Shown piece by piece: positions 28,788 to 39,200 of a stretch of DNA of 64,000 nt. How positions within the stretch are numbered: position 1 is the stretch's first letter; the number at the start of each line of letters is the position of its first letter. The stretch comes from Auanema rhodensis (lineage: Eukaryota; Nematoda; Chromadorea; Rhabditida; Rhabditidae), in NCBI GenBank assembly GCA_964057225.1, contig OZ059897.1, positions 9,424,001-9,488,000 on the forward strand, read 5' to 3'. Under the pieces are notes generated by a model. The model had not been told where the DNA came from, searched no databases, and was given only the letters and a program-made list of their open reading frames with translations. Both the position numbers and the translations under genes were made by a program.

Positions 28788-28860
28788 GCCCGGTTAGCTC
28801 AGTCGGTAGAGCACCAGACTCTTAATCTGGCTGTCGCGGGTTCGAGCCCCGCATCGGGCT
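28788..28860 (+). tRNA. tRNA-Lys-CTT: tRNA-Lys(CTT), unit 39
   Basis: Identical gene; TTGAG trailer appears here for the first time. Confidence 0.97.
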
Positions 28861-29191
28861 TTGAGTTTTACCTTTTATTTGAAATTATAACGTTTATTTT
28901 GAAATTTCATTTCTAACCTCTTTCTGATCAGATAGTATTCTGTAGATGTAACATTGTTACAGTTCTTAGAACTCTGTTTAAGTGTTTTCAATCTTTGTAT
29001 AGATAACAAGAAAAATAAAATGATAGAGATAGAACACTTCTAAGATCTTGATCCAAGGTTTTTCTGACGGACTGATTCATTAGAACCAAAGATAACAAGA
29101 ATTATTCTGATTTCACCTGCATAAAGATCCAGTAGAAAATTACGTTATGCTCTGAACATCTAAATGATTCAATACAATATTAGAAATCACA

Positions 29192-29264
29192 GCCCGGTTA
29201 GCTCAGTCGGTAGAGCACCAGACTCTTAATCTGGCTGTCGCGGGTTCGAGCCCCGCATCGGGCT
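29192..29264 (+). tRNA. tRNA-Lys-CTT: tRNA-Lys(CTT), unit 40
   Basis: Identical gene; 403-bp unit (CCTTTTCTTG trailer). Confidence 0.97.
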
Positions 29265-29594
29265 TTAAGTTTTACCTTTTCTTGAAATTATAACGTTTAT
29301 TTTGAAATTTCATTTCTAACCTCTTTCTGATCAGATAGTATTCTGTAGATGTAACATTGTTTCAGTTCTTAGAACTCTGTTTAAGTGTTTTCAAACTTTG
29401 TATAGATACCAAGAAAAATAAAATGATAGAGATAGAACACTTCTAAGATCTTGATCCAAGGTTTTTCTGACGGACTGATCCATTAGAACCAAAGATTACA
29501 AGAATTATTCTGATTTCATCTGCATAAAGATCCAGTAGAAAATTACCTTTTGCTCTGAACATCTAAATGATTCAATACAATATCAGAAATCACA

Positions 29595-29667
29595 GCCCGG
29601 TTAGCTCAGTCGGTAGAGCACCAGACTCTTAATCTGGCTGTCGCGGGTTCGAGCCCCGCATCGGGCT
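29595..29667 (+). tRNA. tRNA-Lys-CTT: tRNA-Lys(CTT), unit 41
   Basis: Identical gene; second 403-bp unit. Confidence 0.97.
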
Positions 29668-29997
29668 TTAAGTTTTACCTTTTCTTGAAATTTTAACGTT
29701 TATTTTGAAAATTTATTCCTAACCTCTTTCTGATCAGATAGAATTCTGTAGATGTAACATTGTTTCAGTTCTTAGAACTCTGTTTAAGTGTTTTCAATCT
29801 TTGTATAGATAACAAGAAAAATAAAATGATAGAGATAGAACACTTCTAAGATCTTGATCCAAGGTTTTTCTGACGGACTGATTCATTAGAACCAAAGATA
29901 ACAAGAATTATTCTGATTTCACCTGCATAAAGATCCAGTAGAAAATTACGTTATGCTCTGAACATCTAAATGATTCAATACAATATTAGAAATCACA

Positions 29998-30070
29998 GCC
30001 CGGTTAGCTCAGTCGGTAGAGCACCAGACTCTTAATCTGGCTGTCGCGGGTTCGAGCCCCGCATCGGGCT
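29998..30070 (+). tRNA. tRNA-Lys-CTT: tRNA-Lys(CTT), unit 42
   Basis: Identical gene; TTGAG trailer and CTATCTG marker. Confidence 0.97.
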
Positions 30071-30401
30071 TTGAGTTTTACCTTTTATTTGAAATTATAA
30101 CGTTTATTTTGAAAATTTATTCCTAACCTCTATCTGATCAGATAGAATTCTGTAGATGTAACATTGTTTCAGTTCTTAGAACTCTGTTTAAGTGTTTTCA
30201 ATCTTTGTATAGATAACAAGAAAAATAAAATGATAGAGATAGAACACTTCTAAGATCTTGATCTAAAATATTTCTGACGGACTGATCCATTAGAACCAAA
30301 GATAACAAGAATTATTCTGATTTCACCTGCATAAAGATCCAGTAGAAAATTACGTTATGCTCTGAACATCTAAATGATTCAATACAATATCAGAAATCAC
30401 A

Positions 30402-30474
30402 GCCCGGTTAGCTCAGTCGGTAGAGCACCAGACTCTTAATCTGGCTGTCGCGGGTTCGAGCCCCGCATCGGGCT
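30402..30474 (+). tRNA. tRNA-Lys-CTT: tRNA-Lys(CTT), unit 43
   Basis: Identical gene; first of three near-identical units with TTTCATTTG trailers. Confidence 0.97.
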
Positions 30475-30805
30475 TTAAGTTTTACCTTTCATTTGAAATT
30501 ATAACGTTTATTTTGAAATTTCATTTCTAACCTCTTTCTGATCAGATAGAATTCTGTAGCTGTAACATTGTTTCAGTTCTTAGAACTCTGTTTAAGTGTT
30601 TTCAAACTTTGTATAGATAACAAGAAAAATGAAATGATAGAGATAGAACACTTCTAAGATCTTGATCCAAGGTTTTTCTGACGGACTGATCCATTAGAAC
30701 CAAAGATTACAAGAATTATTCTGATTTCATCTGCATAAAGATCCAGTAGAAAATTACCTTTTGCTCTGAACATCTAAATGATTCAATACAATATCAGAAA
30801 TCACA

Positions 30806-30878
30806 GCCCGGTTAGCTCAGTCGGTAGAGCACCAGACTCTTAATCTGGCTGTCGCGGGTTCGAGCCCCGCATCGGGCT
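30806..30878 (+). tRNA. tRNA-Lys-CTT: tRNA-Lys(CTT), unit 44
   Basis: Identical gene; spacer has GAGAGAGATAG marker shared with units 45 and 46. Confidence 0.97.
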
Positions 30879-31209
30879 TTAAGTTTTACCTTTCATTTGA
30901 AATTATAACGTTTATTTTGAAATTTCATTTCTAACCTCTTTCTGATCAGATAGAATTCTGTAGATGTAACATTGTTTCAGTTCTTAGAACTCTGTTTAAG
31001 TGTTTTCAAACTTTGTATAGATAACAAGAAAAATGAAATGAGAGAGATAGAACACTTCTAAGATCTTGATCCAAGGTTTTTCTGACGGACTGATCCATTA
31101 GAACCAAAGATTACAAGAATTATTCTGATTTCATCTGCATAAAGATCCAGTAGAAAATTACCTTTTGCTCTGAACATCTAAATGATTCAATACAATATCA
31201 GAAATCACA

Positions 31210-31282
31210 GCCCGGTTAGCTCAGTCGGTAGAGCACCAGACTCTTAATCTGGCTGTCGCGGGTTCGAGCCCCGCATCGGGCT
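31210..31282 (+). tRNA. tRNA-Lys-CTT: tRNA-Lys(CTT), unit 45
   Basis: Identical gene; spacer switches from second-lineage to first-lineage markers midway. Confidence 0.97.
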
Positions 31283-31613
31283 TTAAGTTTTACCTTTCAT
31301 TTGAAATTATAACGTTTATTTTGAAATTTCATTTCTAACCTCTTTCTGATCAGATAGAATTCTGTAGATGTAACATTGTTTCAGTTCTTAGAACTCTGTT
31401 TAAGTGTTTTCAAACTTTGTATAGATAACAAGAAAAATGAAATGAGAGAGATAGAACACTTCTAAGATCTTGATCTAAAATTTTTCTGACGGACTGATCC
31501 ATTAGAACCAAAGATAACAAGAATTATTCTGATTTCACCTGCATAAAGATCCAGTAGAAAATTACGTTATGCTCTGAACATCTAAATGATTCAATACAAT
31601 ATTAGAAATCACA

Positions 31614-31686
31614 GCCCGGTTAGCTCAGTCGGTAGAGCACCAGACTCTTAATCTGGCTGTCGCGGGTTCGAGCCCCGCATCGGGCT
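31614..31686 (+). tRNA. tRNA-Lys-CTT: tRNA-Lys(CTT), unit 46
   Basis: Identical gene; private trailer change TTTACATTTT. Confidence 0.97.
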
Positions 31687-32017
31687 TTAAGTTTTACATT
31701 TTATTTGAAATTATAACGTTTATTTTGAAATTTCATTTGTAACCTCTTTCTGATCAGATAGAATTCTGTAGATGTAACATTGTTTCAGTTCTTAGAACTC
31801 TGTTTAAGTGTTTTCAAACTTTGTATAGATAACAAGAAAAATGAAATGAGAGAGATAGAACACTTCTAAGATCTTGATCTAAAATTTTTCTGACGGACTG
31901 ATCCATTAGAACCAAAGATAACAAGAATTATTCTGATTTCACCTGCATAAAGATCCAGTAGAAAATTACGTTATGCTCTGAACATCTAAATGATTCAAAA
32001 CAATATTAGAAATCACA

Positions 32018-32090
32018 GCCCGGTTAGCTCAGTCGGTAGAGCACCAGACTCTTAATCTGGCTGTCGCGGGTTCGAGCCCCGCATCGGGCT
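32018..32090 (+). tRNA. tRNA-Lys-CTT: tRNA-Lys(CTT), unit 47
   Basis: Identical gene; preceded by private TTCAAAACAAT. Confidence 0.97.
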
Positions 32091-32421
32091 TTAAGTTTTA
32101 CCTTTTATTTGAAATTATAACGTTTATTTTGAAATTTCATTTCTAACCTCTTTCTGATCAGATAGTATTCTGTAGATGTAACATTGTTTCAGTTCTTAGA
32201 ACTCTGTTTAAGTGTTTTCAAACTTTGTATAGATAACAAGAAAAATAAAATGATAGAGATAGAACACTTCTAAGATCTTGATCTAAAATTTTTCTGACGG
32301 ACTGATCCATTAGAACCAAAGATAACAAGAATTATTCTGATTTCACCTGCATAAAGATCCAGTAGAAAATTACGTTATGCTCTGAACATCTAAATGATTC
32401 AATACAATATTAGAAATCACA

Positions 32422-32494
32422 GCCCGGTTAGCTCAGTCGGTAGAGCACCAGACTCTTAATCTGGCTGTCGCGGTTTCGAGCCCCGCATCGGGCT
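32422..32494 (+). tRNA. tRNA-Lys-CTT: tRNA-Lys(CTT), unit 48, B-box mutant
   Basis: G-to-T change at 32474 turns the B box into GTTTCGAGCCC and removes the conserved G53-C61 pair of the T stem. Both TFIIIC binding and T-loop folding should suffer, so this copy may be silent. Confidence 0.9.
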
Positions 32495-32825
32495 TTAAGT
32501 TTTACCTTTTATTTGAAATTTGAAAGTTTATTTTGAAAATTCATTTCTAACCTCTTTCTGATCAGATAGAATTCTGTAGATGTAACATTGTTTCAGTTCT
32601 TAGAACTCTGTTTAAGTGTTTTCAAACTTTGTATAGATAACAAGAAAAATGAAATGATAGAGATAGAACACTTCTGAGATCTTGATCCAAGGTTTTTCTG
32701 ACGGACTGATCCATTAGAACCAAAGATTACAAGAATTATTCTGATTTCATCTGCATAAAAATCCAGTAGAAAATTACCTTTTGCTCTGAACATCTAAATG
32801 ATTCAATACAATATCAGAAATCACA

Positions 32826-32898
32826 GCCCGGTTAGCTCAGTCGGTAGAGCACCAGACTCTTAATCTGGCTGTCGCGGGTTCGAGCCCCGCATCGGGCT
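32826..32898 (+). tRNA. tRNA-Lys-CTT: tRNA-Lys(CTT), unit 49
   Basis: Identical gene; spacer equals that of the 48382 unit (CATAAAAATCC and CAATTTTAG markers). Confidence 0.97.
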
Positions 32899-33229
32899 TT
32901 GAGTTTTACCTTTTATTTGAAATTATAACGTTTATTTTGAAAATTTATTCCTAACCTCTATCTGATCAGATAGAATTCTGTAGCTGTAACATTGTTTCAG
33001 TTCTTAGAACTCTGTTTAAGTGTTTTCAAACTTTGTATAGATAACAAGAAAAATGAAATGATAGAGATAGAACACTTCTGAGATCTTGATCCAAGGTTTT
33101 TCTGACGGACTGATCCATTAGAACCAAAGATTACAAGAATTATTCTGATTTCATCTGCATAAAAATCCAGTAGAAAATTACCTTTTGCTCTGAACATCTA
33201 AATGATTCAATACAATTTTAGAAATCACA

Positions 33230-33302
33230 GCCCGGTTAGCTCAGTCGGTAGAGCACCAGACTCTTAATCTGGCTGTCGCGGGTTCGAGCCCCGCATCGGG
33301 CT
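33230..33302 (+). tRNA. tRNA-Lys-CTT: tRNA-Lys(CTT), unit 50
   Basis: Identical gene; spacer equals that of the 48786 unit (CGTTAAGCTC marker). Confidence 0.97.
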
Positions 33303-33633
33303 TTAAGTTTTACCTTTTATTTGAAATTATAACGTTTATTTTGAAATTTCATTTCTAACCTCTTTCTGATCAGATAGTATTCTGTAGCTGTAACATTGTT
33401 TCAGTTCTTAGAACTCTGTTTAAGTGTTTTCAAACTTTGTATAGATAACAAGAAAAATAAAATGATAGAGATAGAACACTTCTAAGATCTTGATCTAAAA
33501 TTTTTCTGACGGACTGATCCATTAGAACCAAAGATAACAAGAATTATTCTGATTTCACCTGCATAAAGATCCAGTAGAAAATTACGTTAAGCTCTGAACA
33601 TCTAAATGATTCAATACAATATTAGAAATCACA

Positions 33634-33706
33634 GCCCGGTTAGCTCAGTCGGTAGAGCACCAGACTCTTAATCTGGCTGTCGCGGGTTCGAGCCCCGCAT
33701 CGGGCT
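33634..33706 (+). tRNA. tRNA-Lys-CTT: tRNA-Lys(CTT), unit 51
   Basis: Identical gene; TTAAGCTTTACC trailer, shared only with the 49190 unit, breaks the first T4 run, leaving the second. Confidence 0.96.
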
Positions 33707-34037
33707 TTAAGCTTTACCTTTTATTTGAAATTTGAAAGTTTATTTTGAAAATTCATTTCTAACCTCTTTCTGATCAGATAGAATTCTGTAGCTGTAACAT
33801 TGTTTCAGTTCTTAGAACTCTGTTTAAGTGTTTTCAAACTTTGTATAGATAACAAGAAAAATGAAATGATAGAGATAGAACACTTCTGAGATCTTGATCC
33901 AAGGTTTTTCTGACGGACTGATCCATTAGAACCAAAGATTACAAGAATTATTCTGATTTCATCTGCATAAAGATCCAGTAGAAAATTACCTTTTGCTCTG
34001 AACATCTAAATGATTCAATACAATATCAGAAATCACA

Positions 34038-34110
34038 GCCCGGTTAGCTCAGTCGGTAGAGCACCAGACTCTTAATCTGGCTGTCGCGGGTTCGAGCCCC
34101 GCATCGGGCT
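34038..34110 (+). tRNA. tRNA-Lys-CTT: tRNA-Lys(CTT), unit 52
   Basis: Identical gene; TTGAG trailer and private CTTTTCCTC. Confidence 0.97.
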
Positions 34111-34441
34111 TTGAGTTTTACCTTTTATTTGAAATTATAACGTTTATTTTGAAAATTTATTCCTAACCTCTATCTGATCAGATAGAATTCTGTAGCTGTA
34201 ACATTGTTTCAGTTCTTAGAACTCTGTTTAAGTGTTTTCAAACTTTGTATAGATAACAAGAAAAATGAAATGATAGAGATAGAACACTTCTGAGATCTTG
34301 ATCCAAGGTTTTTCTGACGGACTGATCCATTAGAACCAAAGATTACAAGAATTATTCTGATTTCATCTGCATAAAGATCCAGTAGAAAATTACCTTTTCC
34401 TCTGAACATCTAAATGATTCAATACAATTTTAGAAATCACA

Positions 34442-34514
34442 GCCCGGTTAGCTCAGTCGGTAGAGCACCAGACTCTTAATCTGGCTGTCGCGGGTTCGAG
34501 CCCCGCATCGGGCT
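34442..34514 (+). tRNA. tRNA-Lys-CTT: tRNA-Lys(CTT), unit 53
   Basis: Identical gene; its spacer holds the Ty3/gypsy element 93 bp downstream. Confidence 0.97.
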
Positions 34515-34607
34515 TTAAGTTTTACCTTTTATTTGAAATTATAACGTTTATTTTGAAAATTTATTCCTAACCTCTTTCTGATCAGATAGATTTCTGTAGA
34601 TGTAACA

Positions 34608-35024
34608 TGTTACATACATATCTCAAAGGAAAGCAGCTGACCATGGCAGCTGCTATTATTAAACTAATGCAGATAGTTTTTAAGCAATTCTGAGAATATT
34701 CTAGATGCACTTTTTATAAGCTTTGTAACAATTTGTGTAAACTGAGTAGGAGTTGTATGGATATATAAACCTGAGTCCTCAAGACTCAGGCATCTCATTA
34801 TCTCATTATCTTACTTTCTCTTTATCTTCTTTATATTCTCTTTCTTAACTCTAGCTTAAATCTTTGTATAATTATATTATAATGCGAACAATAAACCTTT
34901 ATACATTTCATCTTTTGTTTCTTATTTCACCTTACATTACACACTTATATTTAAAATCATACTCATCGTCTCATAGTCTGTTTGGATATCTCAACTTGGA
35001 ACCATTGAGAATCTAAATGGAACG
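34608..35024 (+). repeat. Ty3/gypsy 5' LTR
   Basis: Starts TGTTACAT and ends ATGGAACG; identical to 46511-46927. It contains a TATA box (TATATAAA, 34762-34769), a perfect 7-bp hairpin just after it (34771-34789), pyrimidine-rich sequence, and the polyadenylation signal AATAAA at 34890-34895. Confidence 0.95.
34762..34789 (+). promoter_or_regulatory. LTR TATA box and start-site hairpin
   Basis: TATATAAA is followed by CTGAGTC, a CTCAA loop and GACTCAG. With a start about 25-30 nt after the TATA box, the hairpin would lie at or just before the RNA 5' end. The same structure is at 46665-46692 in the 3' LTR. Confidence 0.7.
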
Positions 35025-35042
35025 TGGAGGTTCCGCCGAGAT
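35025..35042 (+). promoter_or_regulatory. Primer-binding site, tRNA-Gln-like
   Basis: TGGAGGTTCCGCCGAGAT directly follows the 5' LTR. It complements the CCA-tailed end of metazoan tRNA-Gln as I recall it, with about one difference. The elements at 52330 and 57087 share TGGAGGTTCC here. Confidence 0.75.
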
Positions 35043-36281
35043 CCTTCCTTTTGGACAGGATCTCGTAAAGGAACTCAAGCGCTACCGTCTACATCTCTTA
35101 TTCAATTAAAAATCTTATCTCTCTCTTAAAGTTAGCTTATAATATTTTCTTAAAAACTCTAAAACTTTTCTATTAAAAATTATATCCAAAAACTCTTTAC
35201 AAAAACTCAGTTTTCCATTCATTATATTCTCATAAATCATTTTCAATTATTCATAAGAGTACTTATATCATTTATCATTCTCTCTATCCAAAATCCTATA
35301 TACGAAAATTATTCAAATTCAATAATTAACTTTTCTAAGAATTATAAGTTTATTTTCACATTTTTTGAACAAAAATAGTTAAGTTCTTTATAAAATTAAT
35401 TTAGAATTAAGAAATAAAAAAAGAATATTGCTTCTATACCTCTCAATCTTAATCATCTTATCATATTATCTGAATCTTCATCTTATCATACTATCTTAAT
35501 CATCCTATCATACCATATTTTTTTTATTTTCTTTATGTTCGTTTATAAAACTATTATTCGTATGCTACTACACTGTATTCTCATAAACCCACCCCTCCCC
35601 CCCCCCCCCCCGTAATTTCATAAACAAGAAATCCCGTGTTAAACACGACAGTAAAAATATTTATTAGGCGCAGCGTATCCAAATTCCGATTACCTTAGCA
35701 CCTGAAAATACGAAAAATAATTAAATTAATCAATAAGTTTTAACTCATACGCAAAAACCATCCCCCCTCGTTAAGAATAATGCCAGACACTCAAGAGACT
35801 CGAGCGGAGGCCGACACTCAGGATAAGACGTACGCCCCATGAAATAATTAGAGAATTTTTGAATTGAAATCTGCCCCACATTGATATAAATAATAAGAGT
35901 GGTCTCGCCATCATAGAGTCAGGGAGCAGGATGCAGAAGGCAGCTGACATACCTGTGACTCAGATAGGTTAATGAGGTCTGGGAAAATGAAATGATTGCG
36001 AAAATTCTATTTTTGTATCCTTGTCCCAAAAGACTGGCGAACTATTAACTTTCATTTCATGCCTTTTTCACAATATAGAACTTGTCCCTTCGAAAAGGCA
36101 CACTAGTTTCAAACCTGTGTTAGACCCGGACGAGCTATATTGGTAAAGAGATTACTTGCAAGACTAGCTACCTTCATAAGAATCGCGCACACAAACCCAA
36201 CATTATTCTTTACGTTTTTCTATATATAAAATTATTTTGGCACACGTTGGATATAACAAATTTCCTTACAGGATACCAACG
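35043..36281 (+). other. Leader of the Ty3/gypsy element
   Basis: AT-rich non-coding leader. It contains a C15 homopolymer (35597-35611), a 20-codon upstream ORF (35780-35842), another of 13 codons near 35931, and a 3' splice-site-like sequence (TTTCCTTACAG, 36261-36271) 10 nt before the Gag ATG. No larger gene is seen. Confidence 0.5.
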
Positions 36282-39200
36282 ATGCTGCCCAATACTGGTC
36301 CAAAACCTCCGCTGGACCCTGCTGCCACTTCAAATATTATAAGAAGAAAAAGACAACCGCCCGCAACATATTCTCCCCCCTCTGCAAAACAAGCAAAGTT
36401 AAGCATTAAAACAAAGTCAATGGTAATACATACCCCAAGACATCGCGGCATTCAAAAACAATTCACCAATCCCAAATCACATGAAAAAACGAAGAAACAA
36501 AAAACAGACATAGTCGAAAGAAACACCTTAGAAAAGAAAATTATCCCAAACATTAAACCTATTCCTAAAAACATAGCAAGCAAAGGGAACCCTCAAAACC
36601 CCCCAACCAACACCATACCAAATACAATCAACCCAATCAATCCTTTAATAGCCACCCCTAGAAGAAGCAATACACCAACCACACAAAAATCACCTACGCC
36701 CGCACTTTCTTCAACCACACCCGCAGTAAGCTCATCCCCACCTCTACGAAACTCACCTTCATCCATTGATCATTCTACATCCGGGCATTCTCTATCTCCG
36801 TCTCTTCCATCGCAAACTAATCAAGCAAATACTTTTGTTGCAGAAAACAAGAGAATTAACCCAAGAATGGACCCAATGGACGAAGGCGCACCACTTACGC
36901 AAACCTCGGGAAGGGCACCTGTTCCAACAACTACAATCATCCCTCAACCAGCAGCGATTCCGTCCGCCATACGCGATATAAAAGCTCCACGCTACGATGG
37001 AAAAACACCATTCAACCGCTATCTACTATACCTAGATGAACACTTCAACGCTACAAGAACAACTATGCCCGAACGTCTTCAAAGCATACAATTACTGCTA
37101 GAAGATGATCGAGCAAGAGAAGCGTACAGAAAACTCACAACCGAAGATAAGCGACTTGGATGGGACCATGTCAAGAAGCGACTCTCAGAAATGATCACAC
37201 CGAAAAAACAGAGAGAACGAGCAATGCACCGCCTACATGGCTTGAAACAGTTACCAACGGAATCGGTACAAAGCTTTGCAACAAGATGTTCTAACGAAGC
37301 CTACTCGGCTATGGACATGAACAACGAAAGTGAGCTTAACATGCTCCGATCCACCTTCACCTGGGGACTAAGACCCGAAATAAGCGAACACGTTAGTCGT
37401 CTAGACCCACCAAACTTTGAGGAAGCTTACGAAATGGCCTTACGAGAAGAACTCTTTATACAAAATAGACCAACATCGTTTGTCAACAATATAGAGAGGT
37501 CGTTCAACAACCTCAACATTCGAGACTCGAAGAACAACAATCAATACCAGAGAAACGAATCTAAGGATTTCAAAGGAACCAAACCGATGTATAATGGCAA
37601 TGGCAAACCACACAACCGATATCCGGACAGATACAACAACCAATATCGGCCTCATCAACACCAATACAGGAACCATAACTCACGATTCTCTCAAAATAAG
37701 GGATCAAGACAAAACTACTTTGACAGATCACGGAACAGAAGCCAAGAAAGACCATACTATCGAAACCGCGACCAAAACTATAGCGGACACAACAACCGGC
37801 GACAATCAAATAATCACGAACAATACCCCTCTCAATACAATCGAAGCCAATACAACAATTATAGAAGTCGCCCGCGCAGCACCTCCAATGGACCGGAACG
37901 GTATAGAGAACGCACACAGAGCCCAGGAGTACGTTTTCAAGTCAACAACGTCACGGAAAACGAAGTACCGAACAACAAAAGAAAATCAACACCATTCCTA
38001 CCCCTCTTTATCACAATTATCGCACTCATTATAAACACATGCAGTGCAGAAACAACGTACCAGTTATGCACAGGAAACAGAGGAGGAATATATGTCGAGC
38101 CGCCATCTCCAACAGCTTGCCGATTCATCGCACCAACTAATAACCATATCCAGAAGACTACAGCAGAATTGTTCATCCAAAACCTACAACCAAAAGAATG
38201 GGAAGCATGGAAATGTGCAATTGAAACTTACCAACTCTGCATTCACGACGTTTTCTTCATCAGAGAAACTAATGTCTCACTAGCAAAAGTTTCACCAACA
38301 ACACTGCAAGAATGTTCGTCAGCTATTAAAGAAAGAATATTCAACGGTACCAACCTTCAAAGAGAAGCACCAGGACTCTATGGAACTCCATTCCCACATA
38401 CAACTATTACTAATGGTATATGGAAACAGGAATGCGAACAACGTACCAGATTCATAGCTGAACGAGGACACATGACCAGCCTACAAGACAATACAGTACT
38501 CTCAGATATATTCATAAACGACAACGGATGCACCAGTGACAAAGGACAATGCCTAACCAACAACGCTCTCATCATATGGACCCCACCATCAGAAAAACAT
38601 AGTTGCTCGTACACTTCATTAGGCTCTCACGAAGTTTTTATATCAGAAGACACCATATTGATTCCCGGAATTCAAAGTGCTTTTATTCTAAACAATAAAA
38701 CACCGGAAAAAGAAGCCTCCTCATGCTTACAAAAAGAGATATTTACTACAAATAGCGGAACTCTAATCTCCTTCAACTCAACCTCAAGCTTAGGACGATC
38801 AAGAAGACACGCAATCACGGAATACCCTAAAGGATTCTTGACAGTTCATCAATACCCCTCGCTAAGATATTCAGCCAGCAAAACCGGAACTATTCTACTA
38901 TATACAACCTATATTCAACGGAAAAGACTTGACATCCATTACAATCTCAATAACATAACAAATATGTTACCTAAGTATATCGCAATCTTCAAACACCTAG
39001 GTATAAATTTTGATGTTATCAAAAATCGTCTTATATGGCACAAATATGAAGACGTCAACATAGCCATTCTACACGCCCTAGGAGAAGCAGAAATAAGAGA
39101 AGCAACAAAAATCGCGATCGATAATCTATCGTATAAGGAACTTACGCATAAACTTAGCAAACGGATCACAATTAAGGATTTTAAGAAGATACTACCAACC

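Larger units (their letters stand above)
24437..34607 (+). repeat. Tandem tRNA-Lys(CTT) array, block 2 (24 units)
   Basis: Same 404-bp unit, except two 403-bp units (starting 29192 and 29595) that lack one base in the trailer. The start resembles block 1. From about 28400 the spacers shift to a second lineage marked by ATGAAATG, GATCCAAGG, GATTACAAG, TTCATCTG, ACCTTTTGC and ATATCAG, mixed with first-lineage units. No gene other than the tRNAs is seen in the 331-bp spacers. Confidence 0.96.

Noticed and set aside
36237..36281. Extension of the Ty3/gypsy polyprotein upstream to a TTG
   Set aside because: TTG is not a normal eukaryotic start and a splice-acceptor-like sequence lies within this stretch; the first ATG is at 36282.
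37570..38034. 115- and 146-codon frames overlapping the Ty3/gypsy Gag tail
   Set aside because: Explained by the biased Asn/Arg/Gln codon content of the Gag basic tail read in other frames.
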